This document shows, in pieces, positions 26,667-35,600 of a DNA stretch of 64,000 nucleotides. Each line of letters begins with the position of its first letter. Within the stretch, counting starts at the first letter, position 1. The stretch is from Bacteroides fragilis (GTDB lineage Bacteria; Bacillota; Clostridia; Lachnospirales; Lachnospiraceae): contig JAMPFK010000005.1 of assembly GCA_023664485.1 (NCBI GenBank), positions 1-64,000 of the forward strand, read 5' to 3'. The notes beneath the pieces were generated by a model, which worked only from the letters and a program-made list of their open reading frames with translations, searched no databases and was not told the origin of the DNA. Both the position numbers and the translations under genes were made by a program.

Positions 26667-26710
26667 TATTACAGGCATATTCACAGTTTGAAGAAAGGAT
26701 ATGTTATAAT

Positions 26711-26968
26711 ATGGGAGAAGACATCCAAAAAAAAGAAGTGGAAGAATTATTAAAATATGAGATCGAGGACGGATTGTTCCAGGAGGCGCTGCAGTATGCC
26801 AGAAAAATGCAGAATTATGTCTATCAGTGCGAAAAACGCCTGGTCGTATTACAGCATTGGTATCTCGTGAAGCTGACGGAAGAATATGTCAGAATGCTCG
26901 CGTTCTCACAATTTACGACGGATATCTGCAGCGGGCTGACAAAGGAGGGGGACGGAAAAACATGTTAG
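26711..26968 (+). CDS. Small helical protein of unknown function, coupled to a sensor kinase
   Basis: An 85-residue protein predicted to be almost entirely helical (EVEELLKYEIEDGLFQEALQ and following). AAAGGA lies about 12 nt upstream of the ATG; a TATAAT directly before the start is probably coincidental. Its last codons contain the ribosome-binding site of the next gene, and its stop overlaps that start (ATGTTAG), so translation is coupled. No family is recognised. Its place between a chemoreceptor and a kinase suggests a small adaptor, which is inference only. Confidence 0.65.
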   Translation: MGEDIQKKEVEELLKYEIEDGLFQEALQYARKMQNYVYQCEKRLVVLQHWYLVKLTEEYVRMLAFSQFTTDICSGLTKEGDGKTC

Positions 26969-28275
26969 GCGGTTCAGTTTGGATAGCGTTCATTCGGTTC
27001 GCGGTCAGCCTTGCGGGCGTCATTTTACTGTTTTCCCAGATGAGCGAACCGCGGTTCGACAGGAAAAAAACGATTCTGTATTATGGGTGTTTCAGCGTGG
27101 TCATCATCACGCTTGGGTGTATCTGGTATGTCGTGGACTGGGAAAGCTGCGTGCGGATAGTGGCGTTCGCGATGTATATGCTCTTTGCGGCCTTCGCCGT
27201 CATGATGAGCGGCGATTCGATCTATCTGTCCGTTTACAAGCTGGCACTGACCTTTTATCTGATGGCGGTATTTTTGATCGGCGGCCTGGAAACGGCCGTT
27301 ATTTTCTTTGACCGGAACGTGTGGGCGGATATCGTCGTGCGCGCGATACTGATCCTGCTCATGACGTTTCTGATAAACAGAAAGCTGAAGGATTCCATCC
27401 GGGGATTTGGAGATTATGTAGAACGGGAAATGGACAGGTTCAGCGTCGCCGTTATGATCATCATCATCCTTTTCGGGATCGGCTTCATCTTAAATCCCAA
27501 TCTGCGGGACGCGACGCCGTACCGCCTCTATCAGGTCCTGATAAATTTTATCCTGACGGGCACTTTACAGCTTCTTATGTTCCGGTTCTACCTCCATATC
27601 GGCAGAGAGAAGGAGTATCAGAAAGAGAATCAGCTGATGCAGATGAACCACAGGCTTCTGGAACGCCAGCTGGAAATCCTGGAAGAATCCGTGGAATCGG
27701 GCCGGCGGCTCCGTCATGATGTAAGGCATCATAATGCGGTCATTGCGGAATATGTGCGCCGCGGACAGAAGGAAGAGCTGCTGCGGTATATAAAAGAATA
27801 CGATCTGGAAGCGGAGCAGGGTATGGTAGAAACGATATGCGCCAATACCGCGGTCAATAATATTCTTTCCGCCTATAGCAGAAAGGCGCGGAACGAGAAT
27901 ATCAAAGTCAGGCTCGACGTCGAGCTCGGCCGGGAACCGGCGGTACCGAGCATCGATCTGGTGACGGTGCTCGCAAACGCGTATGAAAATGCGATTTATG
28001 CCTGCATGGAGGCGCGGAAGTTGGAAAGCCGGGAATGTTTTATCCATCTGATGCTCAAAAAAAAGAAAAACAAACTGATTATTTCCTGCAGCAATACCTG
28101 CAGAATGGAGACGGAAATAAAGAATGGACAGCCCAAAGCGGAATTTACCGGCGGCATCGGCGTTTCGAGCATTATCAAGACGGCGGAAAAATACGAGGGC
28201 GAATATGATTTTAAAAACGATAACGGCGTGTTCGTTTTCCGGCTGATCATGAGCATACCGCAGATTTTATCGTGA
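26962..28275 (+). CDS. GHKL sensor histidine kinase (AgrC-like)
   Basis: A 437-residue kinase. ATG 26962 is chosen because AAGGAGGGGG lies upstream and it overlaps the previous stop. Six or seven hydrophobic helices occupy residues 1-215. A coiled linker leads to RRLRHDVRHHNAV with the likely phospho-His252, then the GHKL ATPase domain with N-box NAYENAIYACMEA and G-box TGGIGVSSIIKTAEKY. This arrangement is typical of AgrC/ComD-family kinases that pair with LytTR regulators, encoded next here. Such kinases often sense peptides, but no precursor-peptide or AgrB-like gene is nearby, so the signal is unknown. Confidence 0.88.
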   Translation: MLGGSVWIAFIRFAVSLAGVILLFSQMSEPRFDRKKTILYYGCFSVVIITLGCIWYVVDWESCVRIVAFAMYMLFAAFAVMMSGDSIYLSVYKLALTFYLMAVFLIGGLETAVIFFDRNVWADIVVRAILILLMTFLINRKLKDSIRGFGDYVEREMDRFSVAVMIIIILFGIGFILNPNLRDATPYRLYQVLINFILTGTLQLLMFRFYLHIGREKEYQKENQLMQMNHRLLERQLEILEESVESGRRLRHDVRHHNAVIAEYVRRGQKEELLRYIKEYDLEAEQGMVETICANTAVNNILSAYSRKARNENIKVRLDVELGREPAVPSIDLVTVLANAYENAIYACMEARKLESRECFIHLMLKKKKNKLIISCSNTCRMETEIKNGQPKAEFTGGIGVSSIIKTAEKYEGEYDFKNDNGVFVFRLIMSIPQILS

Positions 28276-28300
28276 ATGTTTATAAAGGAAGGGAAGGAAT

Positions 28301-29065
28301 ATGTATCTGATAGCGCTTTGTGATGACGAGACAGAAGAGCTGGACGGGACGGAAAAGTTATTGCGGGGTTATGAGAAGCAGCATCCCGGCCTGGAGTTTG
28401 CGGTGGAACGTTTTGAGAATACGGATGAACTGCTCTGCCGGATCAGGGAAGAAAATTATGCGCCGGATCTGATCTTTATGGATATTTATATGCCGGAGAA
28501 GAAGGATGCTTTATCCTTTGGGGAAAAAGCGCCTTTTGGGATGGCGGCGGCGAACGAGCTGCGCGGCATGGAGTACAAAGGAAAGCTGGTATTCCTTACG
28601 ACGTCCAGAGAATATGCGCTGGCAGCTTTTGATGTGGACGCCTCCCAGTATCTGGTAAAGCCGGTAACGGAAAATAAACTGTTTTCCGTTCTGGACAGAT
28701 TCTTAAAGGATGCGGAGGAGGAGAGAAAAAGATATATTCTGTTAAAAATCGACGGGAAGCTCGTGCGCGTGTCCGTAAACGATATCGTATACTGTGAAGC
28801 CCAGCGGAAGAACCAGTATATGCATTTTGCGAACGGCTCGCAATGCCTGCTGCATATGACGATGATGGAGCTTTATGAGCAGCTTTCCCATTATCCGGAA
28901 TTTGTGCGGATCGGGGTTGCTTTTATCGTCAATCTTGGGTATATTGGAAGCATGAACGCCAAGGAGATACATATGGATAACGGAAAGAAGATCTATATGC
29001 CGCGGGGCGCTTATAAAGGGCTGAGAGAACAGTATTTCAGCTATTACTGCAAAGAGACGGAATGA
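28301..29065 (+). CDS. LytTR-family response regulator
   Basis: A 254-residue regulator with an AAGGAAGGGAAGGA site before the ATG. The N-terminal receiver has the acidic pair (Asp8-Asp9), phospho-acceptor Asp61 in FMDIYMP and a lysine in the YLVKPV motif. The C-terminal LytTR DNA-binding domain (about 150-250) contains VNDIVYCEAQRKNQYMH, FVRIGVAFIVNLGYIGSM and the final basic helix. It should bind direct-repeat operators and activate transcription when phosphorylated by one or both flanking kinases. A small insertion with KKDALSFGEKAPFG follows the phosphorylation site. Confidence 0.92.
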   Translation: MYLIALCDDETEELDGTEKLLRGYEKQHPGLEFAVERFENTDELLCRIREENYAPDLIFMDIYMPEKKDALSFGEKAPFGMAAANELRGMEYKGKLVFLTTSREYALAAFDVDASQYLVKPVTENKLFSVLDRFLKDAEEERKRYILLKIDGKLVRVSVNDIVYCEAQRKNQYMHFANGSQCLLHMTMMELYEQLSHYPEFVRIGVAFIVNLGYIGSMNAKEIHMDNGKKIYMPRGAYKGLREQYFSYYCKETE

Positions 29066-29078
29066 ACGGAGCGCGCTG

Positions 29079-30482
29079 ATGAGCGGAATCGAACGATATT
29101 ATGAAATTGTCCAGGTGATTTATGACAGCTGCACTATCCTGTCCGCGGCATACTGCCTCGTACTCTGGATAAGTCCTTTTCTGGCCGGAAGAGCAAAAGC
29201 GTGGCGCGTAGGCGCGGCCTATGCGGCGGCCGGTTTTTTTCTGGGGTTTATTCCGGTTCCTGTCAATATGCTCTTTTTTTATGTCAGCCTCGTAGCCGCG
29301 GCCTTTCTCGTTATGATCCGGATCGACAGGGAATATATTGCCCAGAAGATATTCCTCGTCGTTTCTTTTTTTTGCATCCGGTGGTATGCGTGGCGCATTG
29401 TCGGCTGTATCGGCAATGAAATATTCGGCCTTTTGTCACGGACGCTCCTGTACGGTCAGGACGATATGATCTGGTTCCGCGCTTATGCGGTACAGACGGC
29501 GATAGAGGAGACGCTCGGATGCCTGCTCATGTACGGCGCGGTCCGGTGCCTGTTATGGGCTTATGGACGCCGGCGGGAGCAGATGAACGGCAGGGAATTT
29601 CTTCTGCTCGTGATCCCTTCCGTGTCCGGCGGATTCGCTTATGGGGTGTTCCGCTGGTATAATGATGTCTACGAACGGAATACCGGACAAAGTATCTGGG
29701 ATTTATACGGGAGCCACGATCTGCTTATGCTGCTTTACAGTGCGTTCGGTTTTGCGACGATTCTGGCGACGGCTTATGTATTCCGGCAATGGAAGAACGA
29801 ACGGGAAGAGGATAAAAAGCAGGAAGTTTTTTTACGGCAGATGCAGGATCTGGAGAGCCATATCGCGGAAGTGGAAGGGCTTTACCGGGATATGCGCAAT
29901 CTGCGGCATGATATGGGCAATCACCTCATGACGCTGGAACGGCTTTATGACCGGGGCGCCTGTGAAGAGGCCGGGAAATATGCCGAAACGCTGAAAGAAA
30001 CGGTGCGGAAGGTTTCTCCGGATGTCGTAAGCGGCAATCCCGTGACGGATGTGATCCTGTCCGGCCAGAAAAAGCGGATGGAGGAAAAAGGAATCGCGTT
30101 CGACTGTGATTTTCATTACCCTCAGAAAGGAGAGGTCAACGCTTTCGACATCAGCATTATCCTGCAGAACGCCCTGACCAATGCCATTGAGGCGGCGGAG
30201 CGGGAAAAGCCGGCGGGCGGGGCGCATATATCGGTCGTTTCCTATTTTGCCAAAAATATGTATATGATCGAGGTCGCGAACAGCTATACGGGAGAATTGA
30301 CCGTTGATGAACACAGCGGCCTGCCCATGACCACGAAGGCAGGCGGTGGCCACGGTTTCGGACTGGAGAACATACGCCGCGCGGCGCGAAGTTATTTCGG
30401 GGATATGGAAATCGGCAGAGAAGTGTATGCGGGCGAGGAATGCTGCGTACTGCGTGTGATGCTGCAGATTGCGGGGGCGTGA
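29079..30482 (+). CDS. Second GHKL sensor histidine kinase
   Basis: A 467-residue kinase starting 13 nt after the regulator stop (ACGGAG site). The N-terminal ~230 residues hold six or so hydrophobic helices. The coiled linker leads to RNLRHDMGNHLMTL with likely phospho-His277, then a GHKL domain with N-box LQNALTNAIEAAE and G-box GGGHGFGLENIRRAA. It differs from the kinase at 26962 in membrane part and linker, so it is a second input to the same regulator or a divergent partner. Two kinases flanking one LytTR regulator is uncommon. It is the last gene before a promoter and palindrome region. Confidence 0.88.
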   Translation: MSGIERYYEIVQVIYDSCTILSAAYCLVLWISPFLAGRAKAWRVGAAYAAAGFFLGFIPVPVNMLFFYVSLVAAAFLVMIRIDREYIAQKIFLVVSFFCIRWYAWRIVGCIGNEIFGLLSRTLLYGQDDMIWFRAYAVQTAIEETLGCLLMYGAVRCLLWAYGRRREQMNGREFLLLVIPSVSGGFAYGVFRWYNDVYERNTGQSIWDLYGSHDLLMLLYSAFGFATILATAYVFRQWKNEREEDKKQEVFLRQMQDLESHIAEVEGLYRDMRNLRHDMGNHLMTLERLYDRGACEEAGKYAETLKETVRKVSPDVVSGNPVTDVILSGQKKRMEEKGIAFDCDFHYPQKGEVNAFDISIILQNALTNAIEAAEREKPAGGAHISVVSYFAKNMYMIEVANSYTGELTVDEHSGLPMTTKAGGGHGFGLENIRRAARSYFGDMEIGREVYAGEECCVLRVMLQIAGA

Positions 30483-30548
30483 CGGGCCCGATCCCCCGGT
30501 TTTGAAAAACGACGCGAAATTTGCAGCTTTTTCGTCAAATTTAGCGAA

Positions 30549-30576
30549 TTGAAGAAGAAAGAAAAAATGATATACT
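30549..30576 (+). promoter_or_regulatory. Probable sigma-A promoter of the RyR-TIR-HEPN operon
   Basis: TTGAAG (30549-30554) and TATACT (30571-30576) are 16 nt apart in an A-rich context. The region lies between the second kinase gene and the RyR-protein gene, 138 nt before its start. Confidence 0.6.
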
Positions 30577-30611
30577 GGATACGATAACATAATTTTAAGA
30601 AAGAAGTCTAC

Positions 30612-30650
30612 TGTGAAAAATAAATTTTTCACAAACGAATTAATTCGTTT
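30612..30650. promoter_or_regulatory. Twin adjacent perfect palindromes (possible operators)
   Basis: Palindrome 1 (30612-30633) has arms TGTGAAAAAT and ATTTTTCACA around an AA spacer. Palindrome 2 (30633-30650) is the perfect 18-mer AAACGAATTAATTCGTTT. They abut, sharing one base, about 36 nt downstream of the -10. They could bind one or two dimeric regulators or fold in the 5' leader. No T-run follows, so they are not a terminator. Confidence 0.7.
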
Positions 30651-30713
30651 TGCAAATATTGTGCCTTGCGGCATCAAATATCGCGGGCTGAGAGAAAGGA
30701 ATGGTTATTTAAT

Positions 30714-32633
30714 ATGAATACCTTTATATTTCCCTTTATCACATGGCTGGCAGGCATAATCATAATTCTGTTGTTTCTTTTTATTATTTCCAGAAATAAT
30801 TTATGGTTCCGCAAATATGGCGTTACGTTATTTTTTGTATTCTGGTTTCTGAGTTTTACGGTGTATTTCGGCGGTTACTTTTTGGGGGACGGCGCGGGGG
30901 AAAACAGCTTTTTCCACGCTTTTTCCAGCCTCTTTTCGGCAATTTTCAGTTCCAGCCGGATCATGGCGATGGAACTCGATTTAAAAGAGATCGGCCTTCT
31001 TGCCGAATATGAAATTTACCAGGCGCTTTGTTCGACGACCGTTTTCTCGGCAATATTGCTTTTGGGAACCACTTTACTGTCCAATATCGGGGGAAGTATT
31101 ATCGGCAGGATACGTCTGCTGTTTCTTGAAATAATCGGCACAAGGAGAAACATTTATCTGATTTACGGCCTTTCGCGGGAAACGGCCTATCTGATAAGCG
31201 ATATCCGTCGCTGTGATGTCAAGGCAACGATTCTGATCCTTCAAAGCCGCAGTGAGAGCGGCGAAGAGGAACAGCAGCGGGAAATGTGGCAGAACGACGC
31301 GTTCCAGTACGGCGCGTCCAAGGTTTTTATTTCTTCTGAGAGACCGCTCGCCTTTCTGACGCGCGTCGCGGGGAAATGCCGGAAGCATACCTGTGTCATT
31401 CTGATGAATCCTGTCCGCTGGAAGAATACTTCCATGCTTCAAAGCTTTTGTTCTTCCACGGACAGCCGGAAAATGGAGGGAATCCATTTTTATGTCCTGT
31501 ACGACCGGCAAAAGAGCGAGAGAATCGCCCGGATAAAGGAATTACAGGGATGGGATATTCACTGGATCTCGAAAGAAGAGCTGTCCGCGAGACAGATGCT
31601 GATGTCCCCTTCGTTTCTTGATGTATTTCCTTCCGCGGACTGCAGAAACGGTTATATCGGACGCAGGCTGAGACTGGCGGTCATCGGATATTCCGGTACG
31701 GCGGAAGAACTGGTGTGCTATCTGGCTTCCTGCATACAGACGGCGGGCATGGAGATCTGTATCGACTGGTTCGATGAGGAAATCGATTCCAAAACAGCCT
31801 GTTTCAGAATCGGCAGGCCGGAGCTTTTTAAAGCGGTCTCGCTCGCCCTTTTGGAAGAAAAGGCGGGAAGCATGGAATTTTACCGGTATTTTATGGAAAA
31901 CGGGCATCGTCCGGACGGTATTTTTCTCGTTCAGGAGGAAGGAAGAGAAAATGCGGATCTTGCTTTCCGGCTGCGGGAAGTTTTGGGACAGCGGGAAAAT
32001 ATCCCCATTTTTGCGCGTATGGACAGTGTCCATGAGGATCAGGATGCGTTGAAAGCCGCCGCCATTCATAGTTTTGGCTGTATGGAGCAGATCTGCAGCT
32101 ATGACGTTCTGATCGGCGGGAAATTAGACGTCATGGCGAAGGCCGTTCATTGTTATTATGAAAATTATTATGGGAAAATCGGGGATACGGAATCCTTCTG
32201 GAAGGAAGCGGATCTCTATGAAAAACGGTCCAGCAGGGCCCATGCCATCAATATTCCGTGGAAATTGAAGTGCGCCGGCTTCCGGATGACGGAGGGAATG
32301 CAGGATAATGTTTTTGAAAAAGAACTTGCCGCGAATCCGCAGCTTCTGCACAATTTATCGGTTGGAGAGCATCTGCGGTGGGAAGCAAGCCTCTTTCAGG
32401 AGGGATGGCGGACGGCGCGCCCTGAAGACCTCCCGCCTGAGCAGAGCAGAGATTTGGAAAATAAATTGCATGTCTGCCTCGTACCGTGGGAAGAGCTGGC
32501 GCAGGCAGAGGATTATTACGGGATCGATTACCGCGGCCTGGATAAACGTCTTGTAGAAGCCCTGCCCGATATTGTGGGGAAGGCGGGCTGCCGGATCCGG
32601 AAGGAGGGGGAAGAAAATGCTGCCGGAGAATGA
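30714..32633 (+). CDS. Membrane protein with TrkA-N-like domains and C-terminal RyR domain
   Basis: A 639-residue protein; ATG 30714 is the first in-frame start after GAAAGGA. Residues 1-140 contain about three hydrophobic helices. Two Rossmann-like regions follow: one after RRNIYLIYGLSRETAYL, and one starting RLRLAVIGYSGTAEELVCYL, resembling TrkA-N/RCK ligand-binding folds. The C-terminus matches the bacterial RyR domain: RAHAINIPWKLKCAGF, SVGEHLRWEASLFQEGWR, KLHVCLVPWEELAQ and PDIVGKAG. In ryanodine receptors and bacterial homologues the RyR domain is a ligand/protein-binding helical unit. It overlaps the TIR gene by 17 nt. A membrane sensor or channel-like regulator is inferred. Confidence 0.8.
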   Translation: MNTFIFPFITWLAGIIIILLFLFIISRNNLWFRKYGVTLFFVFWFLSFTVYFGGYFLGDGAGENSFFHAFSSLFSAIFSSSRIMAMELDLKEIGLLAEYEIYQALCSTTVFSAILLLGTTLLSNIGGSIIGRIRLLFLEIIGTRRNIYLIYGLSRETAYLISDIRRCDVKATILILQSRSESGEEEQQREMWQNDAFQYGASKVFISSERPLAFLTRVAGKCRKHTCVILMNPVRWKNTSMLQSFCSSTDSRKMEGIHFYVLYDRQKSERIARIKELQGWDIHWISKEELSARQMLMSPSFLDVFPSADCRNGYIGRRLRLAVIGYSGTAEELVCYLASCIQTAGMEICIDWFDEEIDSKTACFRIGRPELFKAVSLALLEEKAGSMEFYRYFMENGHRPDGIFLVQEEGRENADLAFRLREVLGQRENIPIFARMDSVHEDQDALKAAAIHSFGCMEQICSYDVLIGGKLDVMAKAVHCYYENYYGKIGDTESFWKEADLYEKRSSRAHAINIPWKLKCAGFRMTEGMQDNVFEKELAANPQLLHNLSVGEHLRWEASLFQEGWRTARPEDLPPEQSRDLENKLHVCLVPWEELAQAEDYYGIDYRGLDKRLVEALPDIVGKAGCRIRKEGEENAAGE

Positions 32634-35600
32634 GAAAGAAAAACAGGAGGCAAAGAAGTATCGCTATGACGCTTTTATTTCCTACCGCCATATGCCGCTT
32701 GATAAGGCGGTTGCATCGCGGCTCCAGGCATTGCTGGAAAATTCCCGTTTATGGAAACGCAGGGAACCCCTGCACATTTTCCGGGATCAGAGCGAGCTGC
32801 TGACAAGCAGCGATCTTGGCCATGATATTAAAGAAGCGCTTTTACAGTCGCGTTATCTGATTACAGTCTGCTCGGAACAGACGAAGGAATCGCGGTGGTG
32901 CATGGAAGAAATCCGGTTGTTCAAGGAAGCTCACCAGGGAAGCACGGCGAATATTCTTACCCTGCTGGTATCGGGAGAGCCGGATAAGGTATTTCCTGAC
33001 GATCTGCTTTTTGAGGAGCGGCCTGTTGAACTGCCGACGGGCGAAAAAGGATTCCGGAAAGAGAAGGTCGAACCGCTCAGCGCTGACGTCCGCGCGCAGA
33101 CGATGAAGAAAAGCCTGAAGAAGCTGAAAGTAGAGTCCCTCAGGATAGCGGCCCCTATCCTGGGCTGCCGGTTCGACGACCTCTATCAGCGCAGGCAGAG
33201 GAGAAGGCGCCGTAATGCGGCTATTGCGGCCGGCAGCGTGGTCGCGGTCATGGCGGCAGTTCTGATCGTCGTATCGATTTTTGCCTATCGTATATGGGTA
33301 TCTGAAAATAAATACAGAAGGATCCTTGCGGATAACTATGCGCAGGAGGCCGGCAGGTATGCCAATTCCGGAAAACCGCAGGAGGCGCTTCTTTATTATA
33401 CGCAGTCCCTGTCCTTAGAGCCGGAACAGTCGTCCGCGGCAGTCGGCGCGGCTCTGCTGCTTCAGGAATACGCATGGCCTGTCCTTATGGAAGAATCCGT
33501 CGGCATAATTTCCGGAAAGACGTTTCTTCCGGTACAATATGCCCGCGCCGGGAATCCCGGAACAGGGTATTATCTGGGAAGCGGCAGAGAGGGCTTTTAT
33601 GTGATGGATGAAAGCGGGCGGAAGCTTGCTCCGCTGCCGCGAAATTATGTGAATTTTCTCTCGGAATCCGCGGGCTGGTGGGCCTTCTGCGATGAAGAAA
33701 ATCTGTTCTTCTATCGGCCGGAGTCAGGGCAGGAGTATACGATCCCGATGCCGGAGGAAAGCAGTGTCCTATACGATGCGGATTCTCTGTTTTTAAAAGA
33801 GCCCCCGGCGGCTTTCGCGCTGGACGGGCACAGAGCCGTTGTTGCCTGTAAAGGGATCGTCTACATCGATTCTTTTGACGGCGGGGGAAGGGAAACGGCG
33901 CGGACGGATATGGCCCTTGTGTATCCTGACGCCGCGGTGCAGCAGTCCATTTCCTCTCCGCACAGCATTTATCTTTCGCAGGACCGCTCGCTTGCGCTCG
34001 TCAGCAGCGATTCGCTGGCGGCCCTTTATGATATGGAAGAACTCCGGCTGAAAGCGAGCGTTCAGAAATACAGCGATTTTATGACAGGAATGGATATCAG
34101 CGCCGATAATGCGTATTTCGCCGTCTCTTATGGAGCAGAGTTTCAAAGCGACCTGTCCGATCACGGGGGATATTTTGAAGTATATTCCGAAGAAGGGGAA
34201 CTGCTTTTTGCATCGGAGCATTATCGGCAGGAAGCTTTTATCGGGATTTCTTTCCATCCCGGAAATGCCGATTATCTGATCGTCTGGAGTCCTTCTTCCG
34301 TCCATGTCTGGAACTGGAAAGAGGGCAGGGAGACTGCGGCGCCCGTCCGGGAGAACAATATTCAGACGGCCTGCATTACGGAGGACGGAACGCTGCTCGT
34401 AGATAACCGCGATGACGGGGTATCTTTTTATGAGCTGCAGAAGCCGCCCGCCGGAAACCGCAGTGCGGCAGAGGCGGAAGCAGAGGGGAGCTATACGGAA
34501 CTCAGGAGATATTACAACGATGCGGAAGGGCCGGATGGAAAAACCGTATCCGTCACTTCTTCTTCTCTTACCCTGGCCGATGCGGACGGCCGGGATATGG
34601 ATAAGATCCCCCTGCCTTCCAGAGGCGAAAGGGCCGCGCTGTCGAACGATTTCAGAACCGTTTATTTATACAGCACCTATGAGCCTTCTCTCATGTGCGT
34701 GCCGGTCGACTTCGACGCGGGAAAATTTGGAGAGGTAAAACAGCTGGACTGCAGTAATGAAAAAATTATGCGCATTTGTTTTGAGGAGGAATGGCTGGCG
34801 GCAGAACTGCAGTCGAAGGATATCCTGCTCTTTGACAAAGAGGGGAACAGGGCTGCCAGGATCACGCCGGCGCATAACGGCGGCGCAGCCGCCCTGCTGA
34901 TCGATTCCGACATGCGGTATGTCGTTCTCGTGATGGAAGAGACCGTCTTTGCAGGAGACAGCTTTCATTTTAGTATGAATGGCATCATAGAAATATGGGA
35001 TATCCCGTCACAGCTCATGCTCTCCTCTTTTCAATGGGAGAACAGGAAGATAGATTCGGCGTATATCACGGGGGACGGAACGCTTTGCTGGAATATCCGG
35101 GGAACGGTCGGCAGCGTCTGTCTGGCGGCTCCTTCACCGGATGAAGAGGCGCTGCGTTTTCTCCGGAACCTGCCCTGCCTTGCGCTGGATGATAAACAGG
35201 ATATCGTCTGCCAGAAACCGGGGAATTCCGCGCTGCAGGCGGGAACATGGAGCGGATTGACAGCCGGATGGGGAACAGAGCGGATGCTTCCGGAACCGGG
35301 AAGCGGGGATGCAGACGTGGCGGAAAGTATACTGAAGGGAATGACCGCGGAACTGACGTCTGCGGAGGATTACGGAGAAGAATCATGGTTCCGGCGGTAC
35401 GATGGATTGTGGCAGTCCCTTCTGAACGGGGAGATCTCTTTCCGGATGCCGGAACTGGATAACTGTTATGCGTGTTATCTGCAGGCGGCGGAGAGCAGAG
35501 GGCTTCCGGAAAGAATAGAATCTGGACTGGAAGCGTATCTGGCGCTGCAGCTGTCTTACAGTGCCCCGGAAGGGAAAGAGGACGATATTGCGTATACGGG

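Noticed and set aside
26705..26710. TATAAT directly before the 85-aa gene
   Set aside because: It abuts the ATG and would place transcription inside the gene; no -35 is suitably spaced.
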